Below are positions 35,997 through 45,014 of a DNA stretch of 64,000 nt, piece after piece (the stretch's first letter is position 1; the number at the start of each line of letters is the position of its first letter). Under the pieces are notes generated by a model. That model worked only from the letters and a program-made list of their open reading frames with translations, was not told where the DNA came from and did no database searches. The DNA comes from Brevundimonas sp. (GTDB lineage Bacteria; Pseudomonadota; Alphaproteobacteria; Caulobacterales; Caulobacteraceae). A program made the translations under genes and the position numbers. Location of the stretch: contig QFQU01000001.1 of NCBI GenBank assembly GCA_003248965.1, positions 62,001-126,000 of the forward strand, in the 5' to 3' direction.

Positions 35997-36812
35997 TCAG
36001 CCCTTCACACTGCCCGCGAGCATGCCGCGGATGTAGTAGCGTTGCAGGGCGAGGAAGAGGATCAGCACGGGCGCGACCGTGACGACGGCGCCGGCCATCA
36101 TCAGCTCGATGTCCTGCACATGCTCGCGCGACAGGGCCGCCAGTGCGACCGGCAGGGTGTAGTTCGACTGGTCCGTCAGAATGATGAGCGGCCACAGGAA
36201 GTCGTTCCAACTGCCCAGGAAGACGAACAGGCCCAGGGTCACGATGATCGGCTGCAAGGTCGGCAGGACCACGCGGCGGAAGATCTGGCCCTCGCTAGCC
36301 CCGTCGATCCGGGCGGCTTCCAGCATCTCGTCGGGAATGCTCAGCGCGTATTGGCGCACCAGGAACAGGCCGAAGATGGACGCCAGCCAAGGCACTAGGG
36401 CGCCGGCATAGGTGTTCACCAGGCCCATCGACTTCAGCATAAGGAACAGCGGCAGGGTGCCGATCTGGGCCGGCACCACCAGGGCGGCGACCAGGAACTG
36501 GAACAGCCGCTCGCGCCCGGCGAACTTCAGCTTGGCGAAGGCGTAGCCGGCCGGGACGGTGAACCCCAGCGCCAGGATCGTCGCCAGGGTCGCCAGGGCG
36601 AAACTGTTCCACAGATACCGCCCCATTCCCTGGTTCAGGAACAGGTCGCGGTAGTGCTCCAGCGTCCAGTGCGAGGGCAGCAGCGGCGGCGGAAAGACCG
36701 CCGCCTCGCCCGTCGCCATGAAGCTGACCGACACCATCCACACCAGCGGGAACAGGACGATCAGGGCGATCAGGGCCACGGCCAGGTTCAGCAGGATCGC
36801 GCGGATTTTCAC
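35997..36812 (-). CDS. ABC sugar transporter permease (MalG-type)
   Basis: 271 residues with six membrane helices. The EAA loop, which contacts the ATPase, reads EMLEAARIDGASEGQIFRRVVLP. It belongs to the CUT1 carbohydrate uptake group and pairs with the MalF-type permease encoded just upstream. The GTG start at 36812 overlaps the upstream stop as GTGA. The ATP-hydrolysing subunit is not encoded nearby. Confidence 0.93.
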   Translation of the reverse strand: MKIRAILLNLAVALIALIVLFPLVWMVSVSFMATGEAAVFPPPLLPSHWTLEHYRDLFLNQGMGRYLWNSFALATLATILALGFTVPAGYAFAKLKFAGRERLFQFLVAALVVPAQIGTLPLFLMLKSMGLVNTYAGALVPWLASIFGLFLVRQYALSIPDEMLEAARIDGASEGQIFRRVVLPTLQPIIVTLGLFVFLGSWNDFLWPLIILTDQSNYTLPVALAALSREHVQDIELMMAGAVVTVAPVLILFLALQRYYIRGMLAGSVKG

Positions 36813-37753
36813 TGATACGCCCCCACCCGCTTCGCCACCGCCAGCTGGACCAGGGTGATCGCCAGGATACACAGGAACAGGACGAAGGCCACGGCGCTGG
36901 CGGACCCCAGGTTCCACCATTTGAAGCCTTCCTCGTACATGAAATACAGCACCGTCACCGTGCTCTGGGCCGGCCCGCCCTGCGTCATCACATAGGGTTC
37001 GGCGAACAGCTGGAAGAAGCTGGCCACCGAAATGATCGAGACCAGCAGCATGGTCGGCGCGATGGCCGGCAGGGTCACATGGCGGAACTGCTTCCACGGC
37101 CCGGCGCCGTCGATGCGCGCGGCCTCGTACAGGTCGTCCGGTACGGTCTGAAGCACCGCCAGGAAGATCAGCATATTGTAGCCGAAGATCTTCCAGACCA
37201 CGAACATCAGGATGGCGGGAATGGAGGTCGAGGGATCGCCCAACCAATCCACGGCGGGCAGGCCCAGGCTCTCCAGACCCCAGTTGATGACGCCGTACCG
37301 AGTGTGCAGCAGATAGCGCCACACCACCGCCGTCGCGACCAGGGTGGTGACGTATGGGGCGAAGAACATGACCCGCCAGATCGGCCGCCACTTCACCACC
37401 CGCGCCTTCAGGATCACCGCCGCCGCCAGGGACGCCGCAATGGACAGGGGCACGCCGAGGACGGCGAAGGTCAGGGTGTTCTTCATCGCCCCCCAGAACA
37501 GGGGATTGGTCAGCAGCCGCTCGTAGTTCTGCAGGCCGACGAAACGCAGATTGTCCAGGTTCGCCAAGGCGTAGATGTCGAAGTCGGTCAGGCTGAGCAG
37601 CAGGGCCGCGATCATCGGAATAGCGAAGAACAGGCCGATGGCGATCAGGGCCGGGGCGACGAAGGCCCATGCGGCCCGTTCACGGGCGCCGCGTCCGCGC
37701 GACGGCTTCACGCTGGCCCCTGCCTTGGACAATGTCGGGTCGGCGACGGTCAT
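36809..37753 (-). CDS. ABC sugar transporter permease (MalF-type)
   Basis: 314 residues with six membrane helices and the EAA loop DDLYEAARIDGAGPWKQFRHVTLP. It is the partner permease of the CUT1 importer encoded here. The ATG at 37753 overlaps the stop of the substrate-binding protein gene as ATGA. The preceding frame, open to 37903, lies inside that gene and is not used. Confidence 0.93.
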   Translation of the reverse strand: MTVADPTLSKAGASVKPSRGRGARERAAWAFVAPALIAIGLFFAIPMIAALLLSLTDFDIYALANLDNLRFVGLQNYERLLTNPLFWGAMKNTLTFAVLGVPLSIAASLAAAVILKARVVKWRPIWRVMFFAPYVTTLVATAVVWRYLLHTRYGVINWGLESLGLPAVDWLGDPSTSIPAILMFVVWKIFGYNMLIFLAVLQTVPDDLYEAARIDGAGPWKQFRHVTLPAIAPTMLLVSIISVASFFQLFAEPYVMTQGGPAQSTVTVLYFMYEEGFKWWNLGSASAVAFVLFLCILAITLVQLAVAKRVGAYQ

Positions 37754-39018
37754 ACGGCCCTGCCCTGTTCCATCATCCAGCGGCGCTTCTCCAGCAGCCG
37801 GTCGGCGCGGCGGTCGATCTCGGCGGCGGCGGCCTCTGGCGTGTATTCGCCGCGCACCATCCGTTCGGCGACGATCTGCATCTCGGTGACGATCCGCTCC
37901 CATTCCGGCACCTTGGGCACGGCCTTGGCGCGCGCCAGTTGCCCCCGGAACGGCGCCAGCATCGGATCACGCTCCACGCCCGCGATGTCCCAGGCGCTCT
38001 GGCGTGCGGGCAGGTCGCCGACGATGGTGTTGAACCGGGCCTGCACCGCCGGCTCCGACAGATAGCGGACCAGGGCCCAGGCCGCGTCCTGATGCGGGGA
38101 CGATTTGAATACCGCAAGACTCGACCCGCCCGGCGCCGAGGCGCCCAGGCCGTTCGGTCCCGGCACGCCGGCCGTGGCCCAGTTCGGCTGGAACGACGCG
38201 GGCAGTTTGCTGCGGAAGTCGCCGACGCTCCACGGGCCGGAGAAGTAGAAGCTGAAATAGCCCTTGGCGAACTCGGTCCAGACGTTGGAAATCTGCGTCG
38301 ACGAGGCCAGCGGCGCCAACTGCTCGTCGAACAGACTCTTGTAGAAGGCCAGGGACGCGACGAAGCCGGGGTTGGAGAAGTTTCCGCGCGTATCCCGATC
38401 CCTCAGCAGCGGCTCATCGATTTGAAGCCCGAAGGTCAGCAGTTGCTCGAACTCGTTCAGCGGCAGCAAGATGGCGTAGTTGTCGCCGCCCGCAACGCGC
38501 TTGATCGCGTGCATGGCCCGCTTCCACTCGGCCCAGGTCTCGGGCGGCGCATCGAACCCGGCCCGCGCCAGCAGATCCTTGCGATAGAACAGCAGCCGCG
38601 TATCGACATACCAGGGCGTGGTCATGGCCCGCCCGGCGATCTCGTTGGTTTCCAGCACCGCCGGAAACTGGTCCGTCAGCAGGTTCGCCGCCTGAGGCGG
38701 GGTCGGCGACAGGGCGCCGATGGCGGTCAGCTCCGCCACCCAGGTGTTGCCGATCTGGCTGACGTCCGGCAGCGAGGCCCCGGCGTAGGCGGTCAGCAGC
38801 TTCTCATGCGCCGCCGTCCACGGCAGCGGCTGGACCGAGACGCGGACGCCCGGATTGCGGCGCTCGAACTCGGGCATCAACTGGCCCACGGTCCCGCCTT
38901 CATTGCCCATGGCCCAGAAGCGCAGCACGGTCTCGCCCGACCGACGCGGGGTGCAGGCCGCAGCCGCCCCGCCCGCCATCAGCGCCAGCGCGCCCCTTCT
39001 GTGCGGGCCTGAACTCAT
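37750..39018 (-). CDS. ABC sugar transporter substrate-binding lipoprotein
   Basis: 422 residues. The N-terminus has basic residues, a short hydrophobic stretch and a lipobox ending GGAAAAC (Cys22), so it is probably anchored to the inner membrane facing the periplasm. The fold is that of family 1 extracellular solute-binding proteins (WAMGNEGGTVGQLMPEFERRNPGVRV, TPWYVDTRLLFYRKDLL). It delivers an oligosaccharide to the two permeases downstream. Start and stop both overlap the adjacent genes by four bases, tying it to the glucanase gene upstream. Confidence 0.93.
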   Translation of the reverse strand: MSSGPHRRGALALMAGGAAAACTPRRSGETVLRFWAMGNEGGTVGQLMPEFERRNPGVRVSVQPLPWTAAHEKLLTAYAGASLPDVSQIGNTWVAELTAIGALSPTPPQAANLLTDQFPAVLETNEIAGRAMTTPWYVDTRLLFYRKDLLARAGFDAPPETWAEWKRAMHAIKRVAGGDNYAILLPLNEFEQLLTFGLQIDEPLLRDRDTRGNFSNPGFVASLAFYKSLFDEQLAPLASSTQISNVWTEFAKGYFSFYFSGPWSVGDFRSKLPASFQPNWATAGVPGPNGLGASAPGGSSLAVFKSSPHQDAAWALVRYLSEPAVQARFNTIVGDLPARQSAWDIAGVERDPMLAPFRGQLARAKAVPKVPEWERIVTEMQIVAERMVRGEYTPEAAAAEIDRRADRLLEKRRWMMEQGRAV

Positions 39019-40469
39019 GCGTTCATCCAGCCGCCGGTGAATCCCGCGATCTCCAGCGCCCGCCGCAGGTTCGGTTCGCCGCGCATATGGCGCCAGACGA
39101 ACTCGGAGCGGTGGTTCTCGGTCATGATGACGATCGGCCCCTGGTCGATGCCCAGATAGTCGCCGTTCACCCAGCCGACGCCGTCCACGATCTTGCCGTG
39201 CTGCAATGGCCCGTCCCGCACCGTCAGGGTCGGGTTGAAGCTGTCGAGGAAGCCCCACTCGGTATAGACGCCCGCGCCGTATTTCTGCTTCATCGCCTTG
39301 ACGCAGGGCACGACGATCTCGGGTGCGAAGGCGATGGAGCTGGCCGCCGCCGTCGGGGCGATGGTGCCGTCGTCGCGCTCGCCTGGCCCGCGCGCGGAAT
39401 AGCTGAAGAACTCGCGCTCGACCCCGTCGATGGTCTGCTTGAAATCGCCCGGCCCGTCGCAGGCCGTCAGCCCCCAGACCTCGGACGAATAGCCGGCCCA
39501 GCCGCCCGGATTGTCATGGGCGTATTTCTGCTGGGCGTAGACGGCGCGGCGACTGTTTTCGAAATAGTCCAGCCGCTCGCCCAGTTGGGCTGACTGCCCC
39601 CGCATCCAGGCGTCCTGAATGCCGCGAAAATCGATGAACATATGGCTGTACTGATGCCCGAAGATGGGCGCGAAATTCAGGTGCCAGCTACCCCACCGGT
39701 CGGTCCAGCTCTCGTCATAGCTGGCGGCCCATTCGTGCCAGACATTGACCGACACCGGATGGGTCGGGCTGCCGATGGCCAGCAGCAGCACCAGCATCCC
39801 CTCGTTATAGACGTGCCAGTCCGAGGGAATGAAGCCGCTCTCTGGATGCCAGCCCATGGTGATGCGGTTGTCGCGGATCACGGCCCAGGGCCATTCGATC
39901 CGTTCATAGATGGCCTGGGCCTTCTGACGGATTTCCACCTCGTCCGGGTGGCGTCCATCGAAGTAGCGCGCGGCGAACAGCATGCCGCCGATCAGCAGGG
40001 CCGTATCGACCGTCGACAGTTCGTTGGTTCGATAACGAAGGCCCGTTTCCATATCCAGGAAGTGATAGAAGAACCCCTTGTGACCCGCCGTCTCCGTGGG
40101 GTCCGGTCCCTGCGGCAGATCGGAGAAGAAGCGGATGGTGGTCAGCGTCCGCTCGCGCGCCTCCGCCCGGCTCATCCAGCCGCGCTCGACGCCCACGGGC
40201 CAGCAGGTCAGGGCGAACCCGACCGCCGCCACCGAACAGAAGGACGGCGTGGGCCAGCGATCCGGCGTCAGACCCGTGCGCCGATCCGTGACCTTCTCGA
40301 ACCAGCGGAAGGTCCGTTCCTGAAGCTCCTCGATCTCAGGGTCCAGCCGCAAGGGCCGCCGCTGCGTCCCATTGACTGCCCCTGTCACCGCCTGTTGCGC
40401 CAATGCCGACCCCGCCCAGGACATGGCGCCAAGCAGCGTCGAACCCAACAGAAATCGGCGGCGATGCAT
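39015..40469 (-). CDS. GH144-like glucanase (PF10091 glucoamylase-type family), Tat signal
   Basis: 484 residues. The N-terminus MHRRRFLLGSTLLGAMSWAG is a twin-arginine signal, predicting export of a folded enzyme. The rest matches the PF10091 family: GFFYHFLDMETGLRY, DTALLIGGMLFAARY, GWHPESGFIPSDWHVYNEG, FGHQYSHMFIDFRGIQD and DGTIAPTAAASSIAFAPE. Characterised members of GH144 are endo-beta-1,2-glucanases; older annotation calls the family glucoamylase. Substrate specificity here is inferred, not shown. It sits between the TonB receptor and the ABC importer and its stop overlaps the start of the binding-protein gene, so it probably releases the oligosaccharide that the importer takes up. Confidence 0.88.
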   Translation of the reverse strand: MHRRRFLLGSTLLGAMSWAGSALAQQAVTGAVNGTQRRPLRLDPEIEELQERTFRWFEKVTDRRTGLTPDRWPTPSFCSVAAVGFALTCWPVGVERGWMSRAEARERTLTTIRFFSDLPQGPDPTETAGHKGFFYHFLDMETGLRYRTNELSTVDTALLIGGMLFAARYFDGRHPDEVEIRQKAQAIYERIEWPWAVIRDNRITMGWHPESGFIPSDWHVYNEGMLVLLLAIGSPTHPVSVNVWHEWAASYDESWTDRWGSWHLNFAPIFGHQYSHMFIDFRGIQDAWMRGQSAQLGERLDYFENSRRAVYAQQKYAHDNPGGWAGYSSEVWGLTACDGPGDFKQTIDGVEREFFSYSARGPGERDDGTIAPTAAASSIAFAPEIVVPCVKAMKQKYGAGVYTEWGFLDSFNPTLTVRDGPLQHGKIVDGVGWVNGDYLGIDQGPIVIMTENHRSEFVWRHMRGEPNLRRALEIAGFTGGWMNA

Positions 40470-40510
40470 GGCGGTACTTCTCACGCAAAATGAACTGAAG
40501 ACAAAAAGAA

Positions 40511-40542
40511 GGCCGCTTCGACGACGAGGCGTCGAAGCGGCC
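40511..40542 (-). terminator. Intrinsic terminator after the Oar-type TonB receptor
   Basis: A perfect 13-base stem (40511-40523 with 40530-40542) with a six-base loop is followed on the minus strand by TTCTTTTTGT. It lies 15 bases after the receptor's stop codon and would separate the receptor transcript from the glucanase-ABC operon, or attenuate it. Confidence 0.88.
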
Positions 40543-40556
40543 ACAGGCTCAGAAGA

Positions 40557-43500
40557 TCACCACTTGTAGCGCAGGCCGACCTGGAAGCTGCGCGTCGGCA
40601 GGAACTGGGCCGTGGGCTGACCGAAGGTCGGGTTCAACGGCGCCAATCCAGTGTTCGACGTGCGATACGTCTGGTTGAAGCTGGAGTAGTTCTTGAAGTT
40701 GAACACGTTGATGGCGTCCGCCGTCAGTTCCACTTGTTGACCGCCAAAGACCTGGAACGCCTTGGTCAGACGCAGGTCGACCTGGCGATAAGCCCATTCC
40801 CAGGCCGGGATGATGAAAGCGTGCTTTTCGGGATAGGCCGAGAACCAATCCGGCTTAGCGCCTTCGCCGACATTGTTGCGTGTGAACGGGCGTCCCGAAC
40901 CCAAGGTGATGATCGACGACAGGCGGAAGTCCCATGGCAGGGCTACGGTGCCCGACGCAACGATGCGGTGACGTTCTGTTCCCGGCGACTTGAACCAAGG
41001 CGAGTTGGCGATCGACGAATAGTCGAAGTCGAAGTTTGACAGGCCCTGATCGCGGCTGCCGTTCTGCTTTGCGTCAGCGAAGGTGTAGGCGACATTGAAC
41101 CCGTAGCGGTCCTGCATGTTGAACGGCTTATCCAACGTGAAGTAGATCGCATTGTAGCGGCGTTCGCGGTTGTGATCGGAATAGAAGGCGTTCCGATATG
41201 GAAATTGTTGGTTGGTCTGCGGATCGATCAGAGCCGCATTGGGCAGACCAATGACGACAGAGTTCGCGTCGTTCACGTTGAGGCGATACCAGCCGAACTC
41301 GTTCTTCGTCTTGGCGTAGGAGAAGGTCAGAGCAGCCTGAACGCCGCCGAACTTCTGACGAAGGCCGAGGTTGAACTGATCCGTATGCGGCATTTCTGCG
41401 TCGTTCTTTATCAAGAAGACTTCGCCGGTGCCGACGGTTCCTGCCAACAGCGTATCGAGCCCTGCCTGCGTGTTATAGATCGGATTCCAGGCCACCGTCT
41501 GCTGGCCGCCGTAGGTCCCGCCATTTTGCGAGAAGTAAACCGTCTTCGTCCGGTTGACGGGTCCGTAACGTTCAGAGAAGGCGAAGTTGAACCCGATCCG
41601 GTCGTAGTAACGTCCAGCGCCACCGAACAAGACCGTGCGTTCGTTACCGAAGAAGTCGTAGGAGAAGCCGATGCGTGGTTGGATCGCGCCCTTGAACGCA
41701 TCGCGATTCCCGTCCGAGATGTACTGAGACAAATCAACGCCTGAGACATAGGCCGGATTTGACGACAGAGCCGTAATGAAGCGACGGATTTCGTCAGGCG
41801 TCCGATAATCGTTGTTGACGGCGTTATCCTCGTAATCCCAACGAATCCCCAGGTTCAGTTCCAGCTTATCCGTGACTTGCCAATCGTCCTGGAGATAGAT
41901 GCCGAAAACATTGTTATCTACCGAAGTCGGCTGAACTGGCAGGGCAAGGCTTACCTGCGTCGGAATTGTGGACGAACCTATGACCTCCGATCGAGCTTGG
42001 ATGTCATAGGTATAGAATGGATTCCGGTTGAACTCCTTGGTTACATCATATGACTGCATGGAATACTTCACGCCCATTTTGAAGGTATGAAGCCCAGCCA
42101 GCTGAACATCGGGAATCGTCAGATCATTTCGGAGCGTGATGCTTTCCTGTTGTATATCTTGGTTGTTAGCACCACCACCCAATGTGAAGATGGTGCTGTC
42201 GATATTGGTATAGGAGAATTGGAATCCAGCAGAGGCCGGGTTCGTCGCGACGTCCGGAACATTATCGCGGTAGATCACATAACGCGCGCCGGTCTTGTCG
42301 AAATTGAGCGCGCCTGGATTATAGCTCGACTTGAAGTAATCGAGCGAAAATTCGTTCAGGAACCGGTCGCCTTGATACTGGTGCTTCAGCACTACCGAAC
42401 GCGTGTCGCCGTTGACCGCTACTGCACGATCATAAGCTGTAGGTCCGTTCCCAAAATCGCGAATGTCCTGCTCAGTCCGGTACGTCGCGCTGAGATCGAC
42501 CCTTTGCCTATCATTCACCTGCCAAGACAGCTTGCCGAACAGCATGTCTTCTTCGAACGGCGCAGTGAAGGTTCCGAGATATTGGTCGAACTGGGAGGCG
42601 AACTCGGTCCGATTCAGATAAACCGGACGCTCCCGCGTCTCATCCTTGCGCTCATACGCGAGGAAGTAGTGGAGACGGTCTTCGATGATAGGGCCGCCGA
42701 TCGAACCCCCGTATTGCAGACGGTCCAGCTTGGGCTTCGCTTCACCACGCGCCTTGGAGAAGACATTCTGCGCCGTCCAGCGGCCATCCTGCCAACTGAC
42801 GAAGAGGTCGCCACTGAGTTCGTTGGTGCCCGAGCGCGTGACCGAGGTGATGATTGCCGAAGACGCCTGTTCATACTCGGCCTTGAAGTTCTGGGTCAGG
42901 ACGCGGAACTCCTGCACGGCGGCCTGCGGGAACGGATTACCGCGGCTGTCGTCCTGGCCGGCGACACCGCCGTCGATAATGGTGGCCTTCTGGTTCTGAC
43001 CGTCGATGAAGACGTTGATGGCCAGAGAGGGCTGGCCGCCCGCCGAAATCGTGCGCTCCGCGTCGTCTTCCTGCACGACCACGCCGGGCGCCAGGGCGGC
43101 GAAGTTCAGGAAGTTGCGGCTGATCTGCGGCAGGTCGTTGATCTGCTGCTGGCTGACGTTGGTCGCGACTTCAGATGTGCGCACTTCGAAGATGCGACGG
43201 CCGGTGACGACGATGTCGCCCAGGTCGGTCGCGCCTGCGGTCGAGGCCGTCGTCGTCGGAGAGGCGACGTCCAGGTTCAACGTGCCGACCTGACCCAGAG
43301 CCAGGGTGACGGTGTCCTCGGTCGTCTGGCCGTCGCTGGTCGTGACCTGGATGCGATAAGAGCCGGGGCGCAGGCCCGGAATGACGTATTGGCCGTTGGC
43401 CCCGACGCGGCCTCGCGTGACATAGCCCGTCGCCGTCTCGGTCGCCGTCACCGTGCCGCCGTTCTCGACGGTCGCGCCGTCATAGACAACGCCCCTGAGG

Positions 43501-43619
43501 GTGGAAGTCGCGGTCTGCGCCGACACGGCGCCGGCGAAGCTCATGCCGATGGCCAGGGCCGAGGCGGCGGCCAAGGCAACCTGGCGTGTCGTGGCCTTGC
43601 GTGTGTTGAACGGTTTCAT
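40557..43619 (-). CDS. TonB-dependent receptor, Oar type, of the glycan locus
   Basis: 1020 residues. A signal peptide (AAASALAIGMSFAGAVSA) is followed by a carboxypeptidase-like regulatory domain (RGVVYDGATVENGGTVTAT), a plug domain from about residue 150 (TDLGDIVVTGRRIFEV) and a long beta-barrel ending in KW. It imports a large ligand, probably an oligosaccharide, across the outer membrane. The ATG at 43619 has an AGGAGGGG ribosome-binding site upstream. Base composition changes sharply inside the gene: around 43200 GC is about 73 percent, while around 42000-42180 it falls to about 45 percent, suggesting that the barrel part was exchanged or acquired. Confidence 0.93.
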   Translation of the reverse strand: MKPFNTRKATTRQVALAAASALAIGMSFAGAVSAQTATSTLRGVVYDGATVENGGTVTATETATGYVTRGRVGANGQYVIPGLRPGSYRIQVTTSDGQTTEDTVTLALGQVGTLNLDVASPTTTASTAGATDLGDIVVTGRRIFEVRTSEVATNVSQQQINDLPQISRNFLNFAALAPGVVVQEDDAERTISAGGQPSLAINVFIDGQNQKATIIDGGVAGQDDSRGNPFPQAAVQEFRVLTQNFKAEYEQASSAIITSVTRSGTNELSGDLFVSWQDGRWTAQNVFSKARGEAKPKLDRLQYGGSIGGPIIEDRLHYFLAYERKDETRERPVYLNRTEFASQFDQYLGTFTAPFEEDMLFGKLSWQVNDRQRVDLSATYRTEQDIRDFGNGPTAYDRAVAVNGDTRSVVLKHQYQGDRFLNEFSLDYFKSSYNPGALNFDKTGARYVIYRDNVPDVATNPASAGFQFSYTNIDSTIFTLGGGANNQDIQQESITLRNDLTIPDVQLAGLHTFKMGVKYSMQSYDVTKEFNRNPFYTYDIQARSEVIGSSTIPTQVSLALPVQPTSVDNNVFGIYLQDDWQVTDKLELNLGIRWDYEDNAVNNDYRTPDEIRRFITALSSNPAYVSGVDLSQYISDGNRDAFKGAIQPRIGFSYDFFGNERTVLFGGAGRYYDRIGFNFAFSERYGPVNRTKTVYFSQNGGTYGGQQTVAWNPIYNTQAGLDTLLAGTVGTGEVFLIKNDAEMPHTDQFNLGLRQKFGGVQAALTFSYAKTKNEFGWYRLNVNDANSVVIGLPNAALIDPQTNQQFPYRNAFYSDHNRERRYNAIYFTLDKPFNMQDRYGFNVAYTFADAKQNGSRDQGLSNFDFDYSSIANSPWFKSPGTERHRIVASGTVALPWDFRLSSIITLGSGRPFTRNNVGEGAKPDWFSAYPEKHAFIIPAWEWAYRQVDLRLTKAFQVFGGQQVELTADAINVFNFKNYSSFNQTYRTSNTGLAPLNPTFGQPTAQFLPTRSFQVGLRYKW

Positions 43620-43669
43620 CTTGGTGTTTCCCCTCCTGATGGGATCGGTCTTCCGCGGCATGCGGCGCG

Positions 43670-44800
43670 TCACCCGTTGTTGAACCTGGCGGAAGAAGCC
43701 GCCGCGGTGGATTGGCGTTCGACCAGAACCGGCCGAACGGTTTCGCAGGCGGCGTCCGACGGCTCTCCGGCCGCGTCGGCTCTGACCAGGCCGATCAGGC
43801 GCTCGACGCCCCGACGGCCGATCTCCGCAATGTTGACGCGCATGGTCGTCAGCGCCGGGCGCATCAGACTGGCGATGGGCACGTCGTCGAAGCCGACGAC
43901 GGCGATGTCCTCGGGGCAGCGGACGCCCGCCTCCTGAAAGGCCAGAAGAGCGCCGACCGCCATCATGTCGTTGGCGGCGAAGACGGCGTCGGGGCGCTGC
44001 TCCATGGCCAGGAGGGCCGTCGCGGCCCGGTGGCCCGAGGCCTGGGAAAACTCGCCCTCGACCACGATCGGCGCCTGACCGTCCAGGGCCGAGGCGTAGC
44101 CGGCGGCCCGTTGATCCGCTTCGATATTGCCTTCGGGGCCGCGAATATGAGCGATGCGGCGCCGGCCGGTCGCGATCAGATGTTGGACCGCCGTCCCCGC
44201 CCCGCCCTGGTTGTCGATGACGATGGAGGGACGGCCCGCCTCCTCCGCGCCCCCGTTCATCAGCAGGACCGGCATCCGACCCGCGACGTCCGCCGCCAGA
44301 TTGGCCGCGCGGACATGTGGCGACAGCACGATCATGCCGTCCACCCGGCCGCGCATGGACCGCACCGCTGTCAGCGTGTCCTCGGCGTCGTCGTGCGAAC
44401 TGGAGACGATCAGATGTTTGCCATGGGCGCGGGCCGCCAGGTCCATGCCCCGGATCAGTTCCGAAAAGAACTCTCCGAACAGGTCCGGCAGGATCACGCC
44501 GATGGTGTCGGTGCGGCTGGTCGACAGGCTGCGGGCGCCGACGTGGGGGACGTAGCGAAGCTGGGCGACGGCGTCGAGCACCCGCTGGCGCGTCGATTCG
44601 GTGATGGCGTCCGAGCCGTTCAGCACCCGAGATACGGAGGCCACCGAGACCCGCGCATGCTCGGCCACGTCTCGAATCGTCGCGGCCTTCGCGGCGCGCG
44701 ATCGGTCATTGGCGGCGGACGACGACGCGATGTCCAACGGCTTCCTCTCCTGCAGAGCGTCGTGCCAGCCCTCTTCAGCAAGGGTCCGTCGACGGCTCAT
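43670..44800 (-). CDS. LacI family transcriptional regulator
   Basis: 376 residues. The helix-turn-helix TIRDVAEHARVSVASVSRVLNGSD is about 45 residues from the chosen start, a longer lead than usual. The periplasmic-binding-like sensor domain is complete. It probably responds to a sugar from the neighbouring glycan genes. A TTG start at 44839 or the ATG at 44800 are both open; I prefer the ATG because a palindrome that looks like a LacI operator overlaps it. It lies 50 bases upstream of the TonB receptor on the same strand. Confidence 0.9.
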   Translation of the reverse strand: MSRRRTLAEEGWHDALQERKPLDIASSSAANDRSRAAKAATIRDVAEHARVSVASVSRVLNGSDAITESTRQRVLDAVAQLRYVPHVGARSLSTSRTDTIGVILPDLFGEFFSELIRGMDLAARAHGKHLIVSSSHDDAEDTLTAVRSMRGRVDGMIVLSPHVRAANLAADVAGRMPVLLMNGGAEEAGRPSIVIDNQGGAGTAVQHLIATGRRRIAHIRGPEGNIEADQRAAGYASALDGQAPIVVEGEFSQASGHRAATALLAMEQRPDAVFAANDMMAVGALLAFQEAGVRCPEDIAVVGFDDVPIASLMRPALTTMRVNIAEIGRRGVERLIGLVRADAAGEPSDAACETVRPVLVERQSTAAASSARFNNG

Positions 44801-44813
44801 GTAATCGGTTACA
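44800..44813. promoter_or_regulatory. Candidate LacI-type operator at the LacI regulator start
   Basis: TGTAATCGGTTACA is a 14-base palindrome with one mismatched pair and the central CG typical of LacI family sites (TGTAACCGNTTACA-like). It overlaps the first base of the regulator's start codon, consistent with autoregulation of the LacI-receptor transcript. I found no second copy in the window. Confidence 0.6.
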
Positions 44814-44937
44814 TGACACATCATCAGAAGGGCCCGCAAGCCCCGCCAGGGGGGAATGTCAGAACTGTGTTTGGATTGCGACGCTGGCGCCGGTCGCCGT
44901 CAAATGATGGGCAAGTCCGCCAAGTGGCTGTTTGCGC

Positions 44938-44950
44938 GCGATATTATCGC
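44938..44950. promoter_or_regulatory. AT-rich palindrome upstream of the LacI gene
   Basis: GCGATATTATCGC is a 13-base palindrome around one central base, in the 214-base gap between the LacI gene and the response regulator. It might be a promoter or operator element; nothing else identifies it. Confidence 0.25.
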
Positions 44951-45014
44951 ACAAATAGAGACGCCTTATCCGCCTCGACCACGCCGATCGGCGAGACCAT
45001 TTGGCGCGTTCTGC

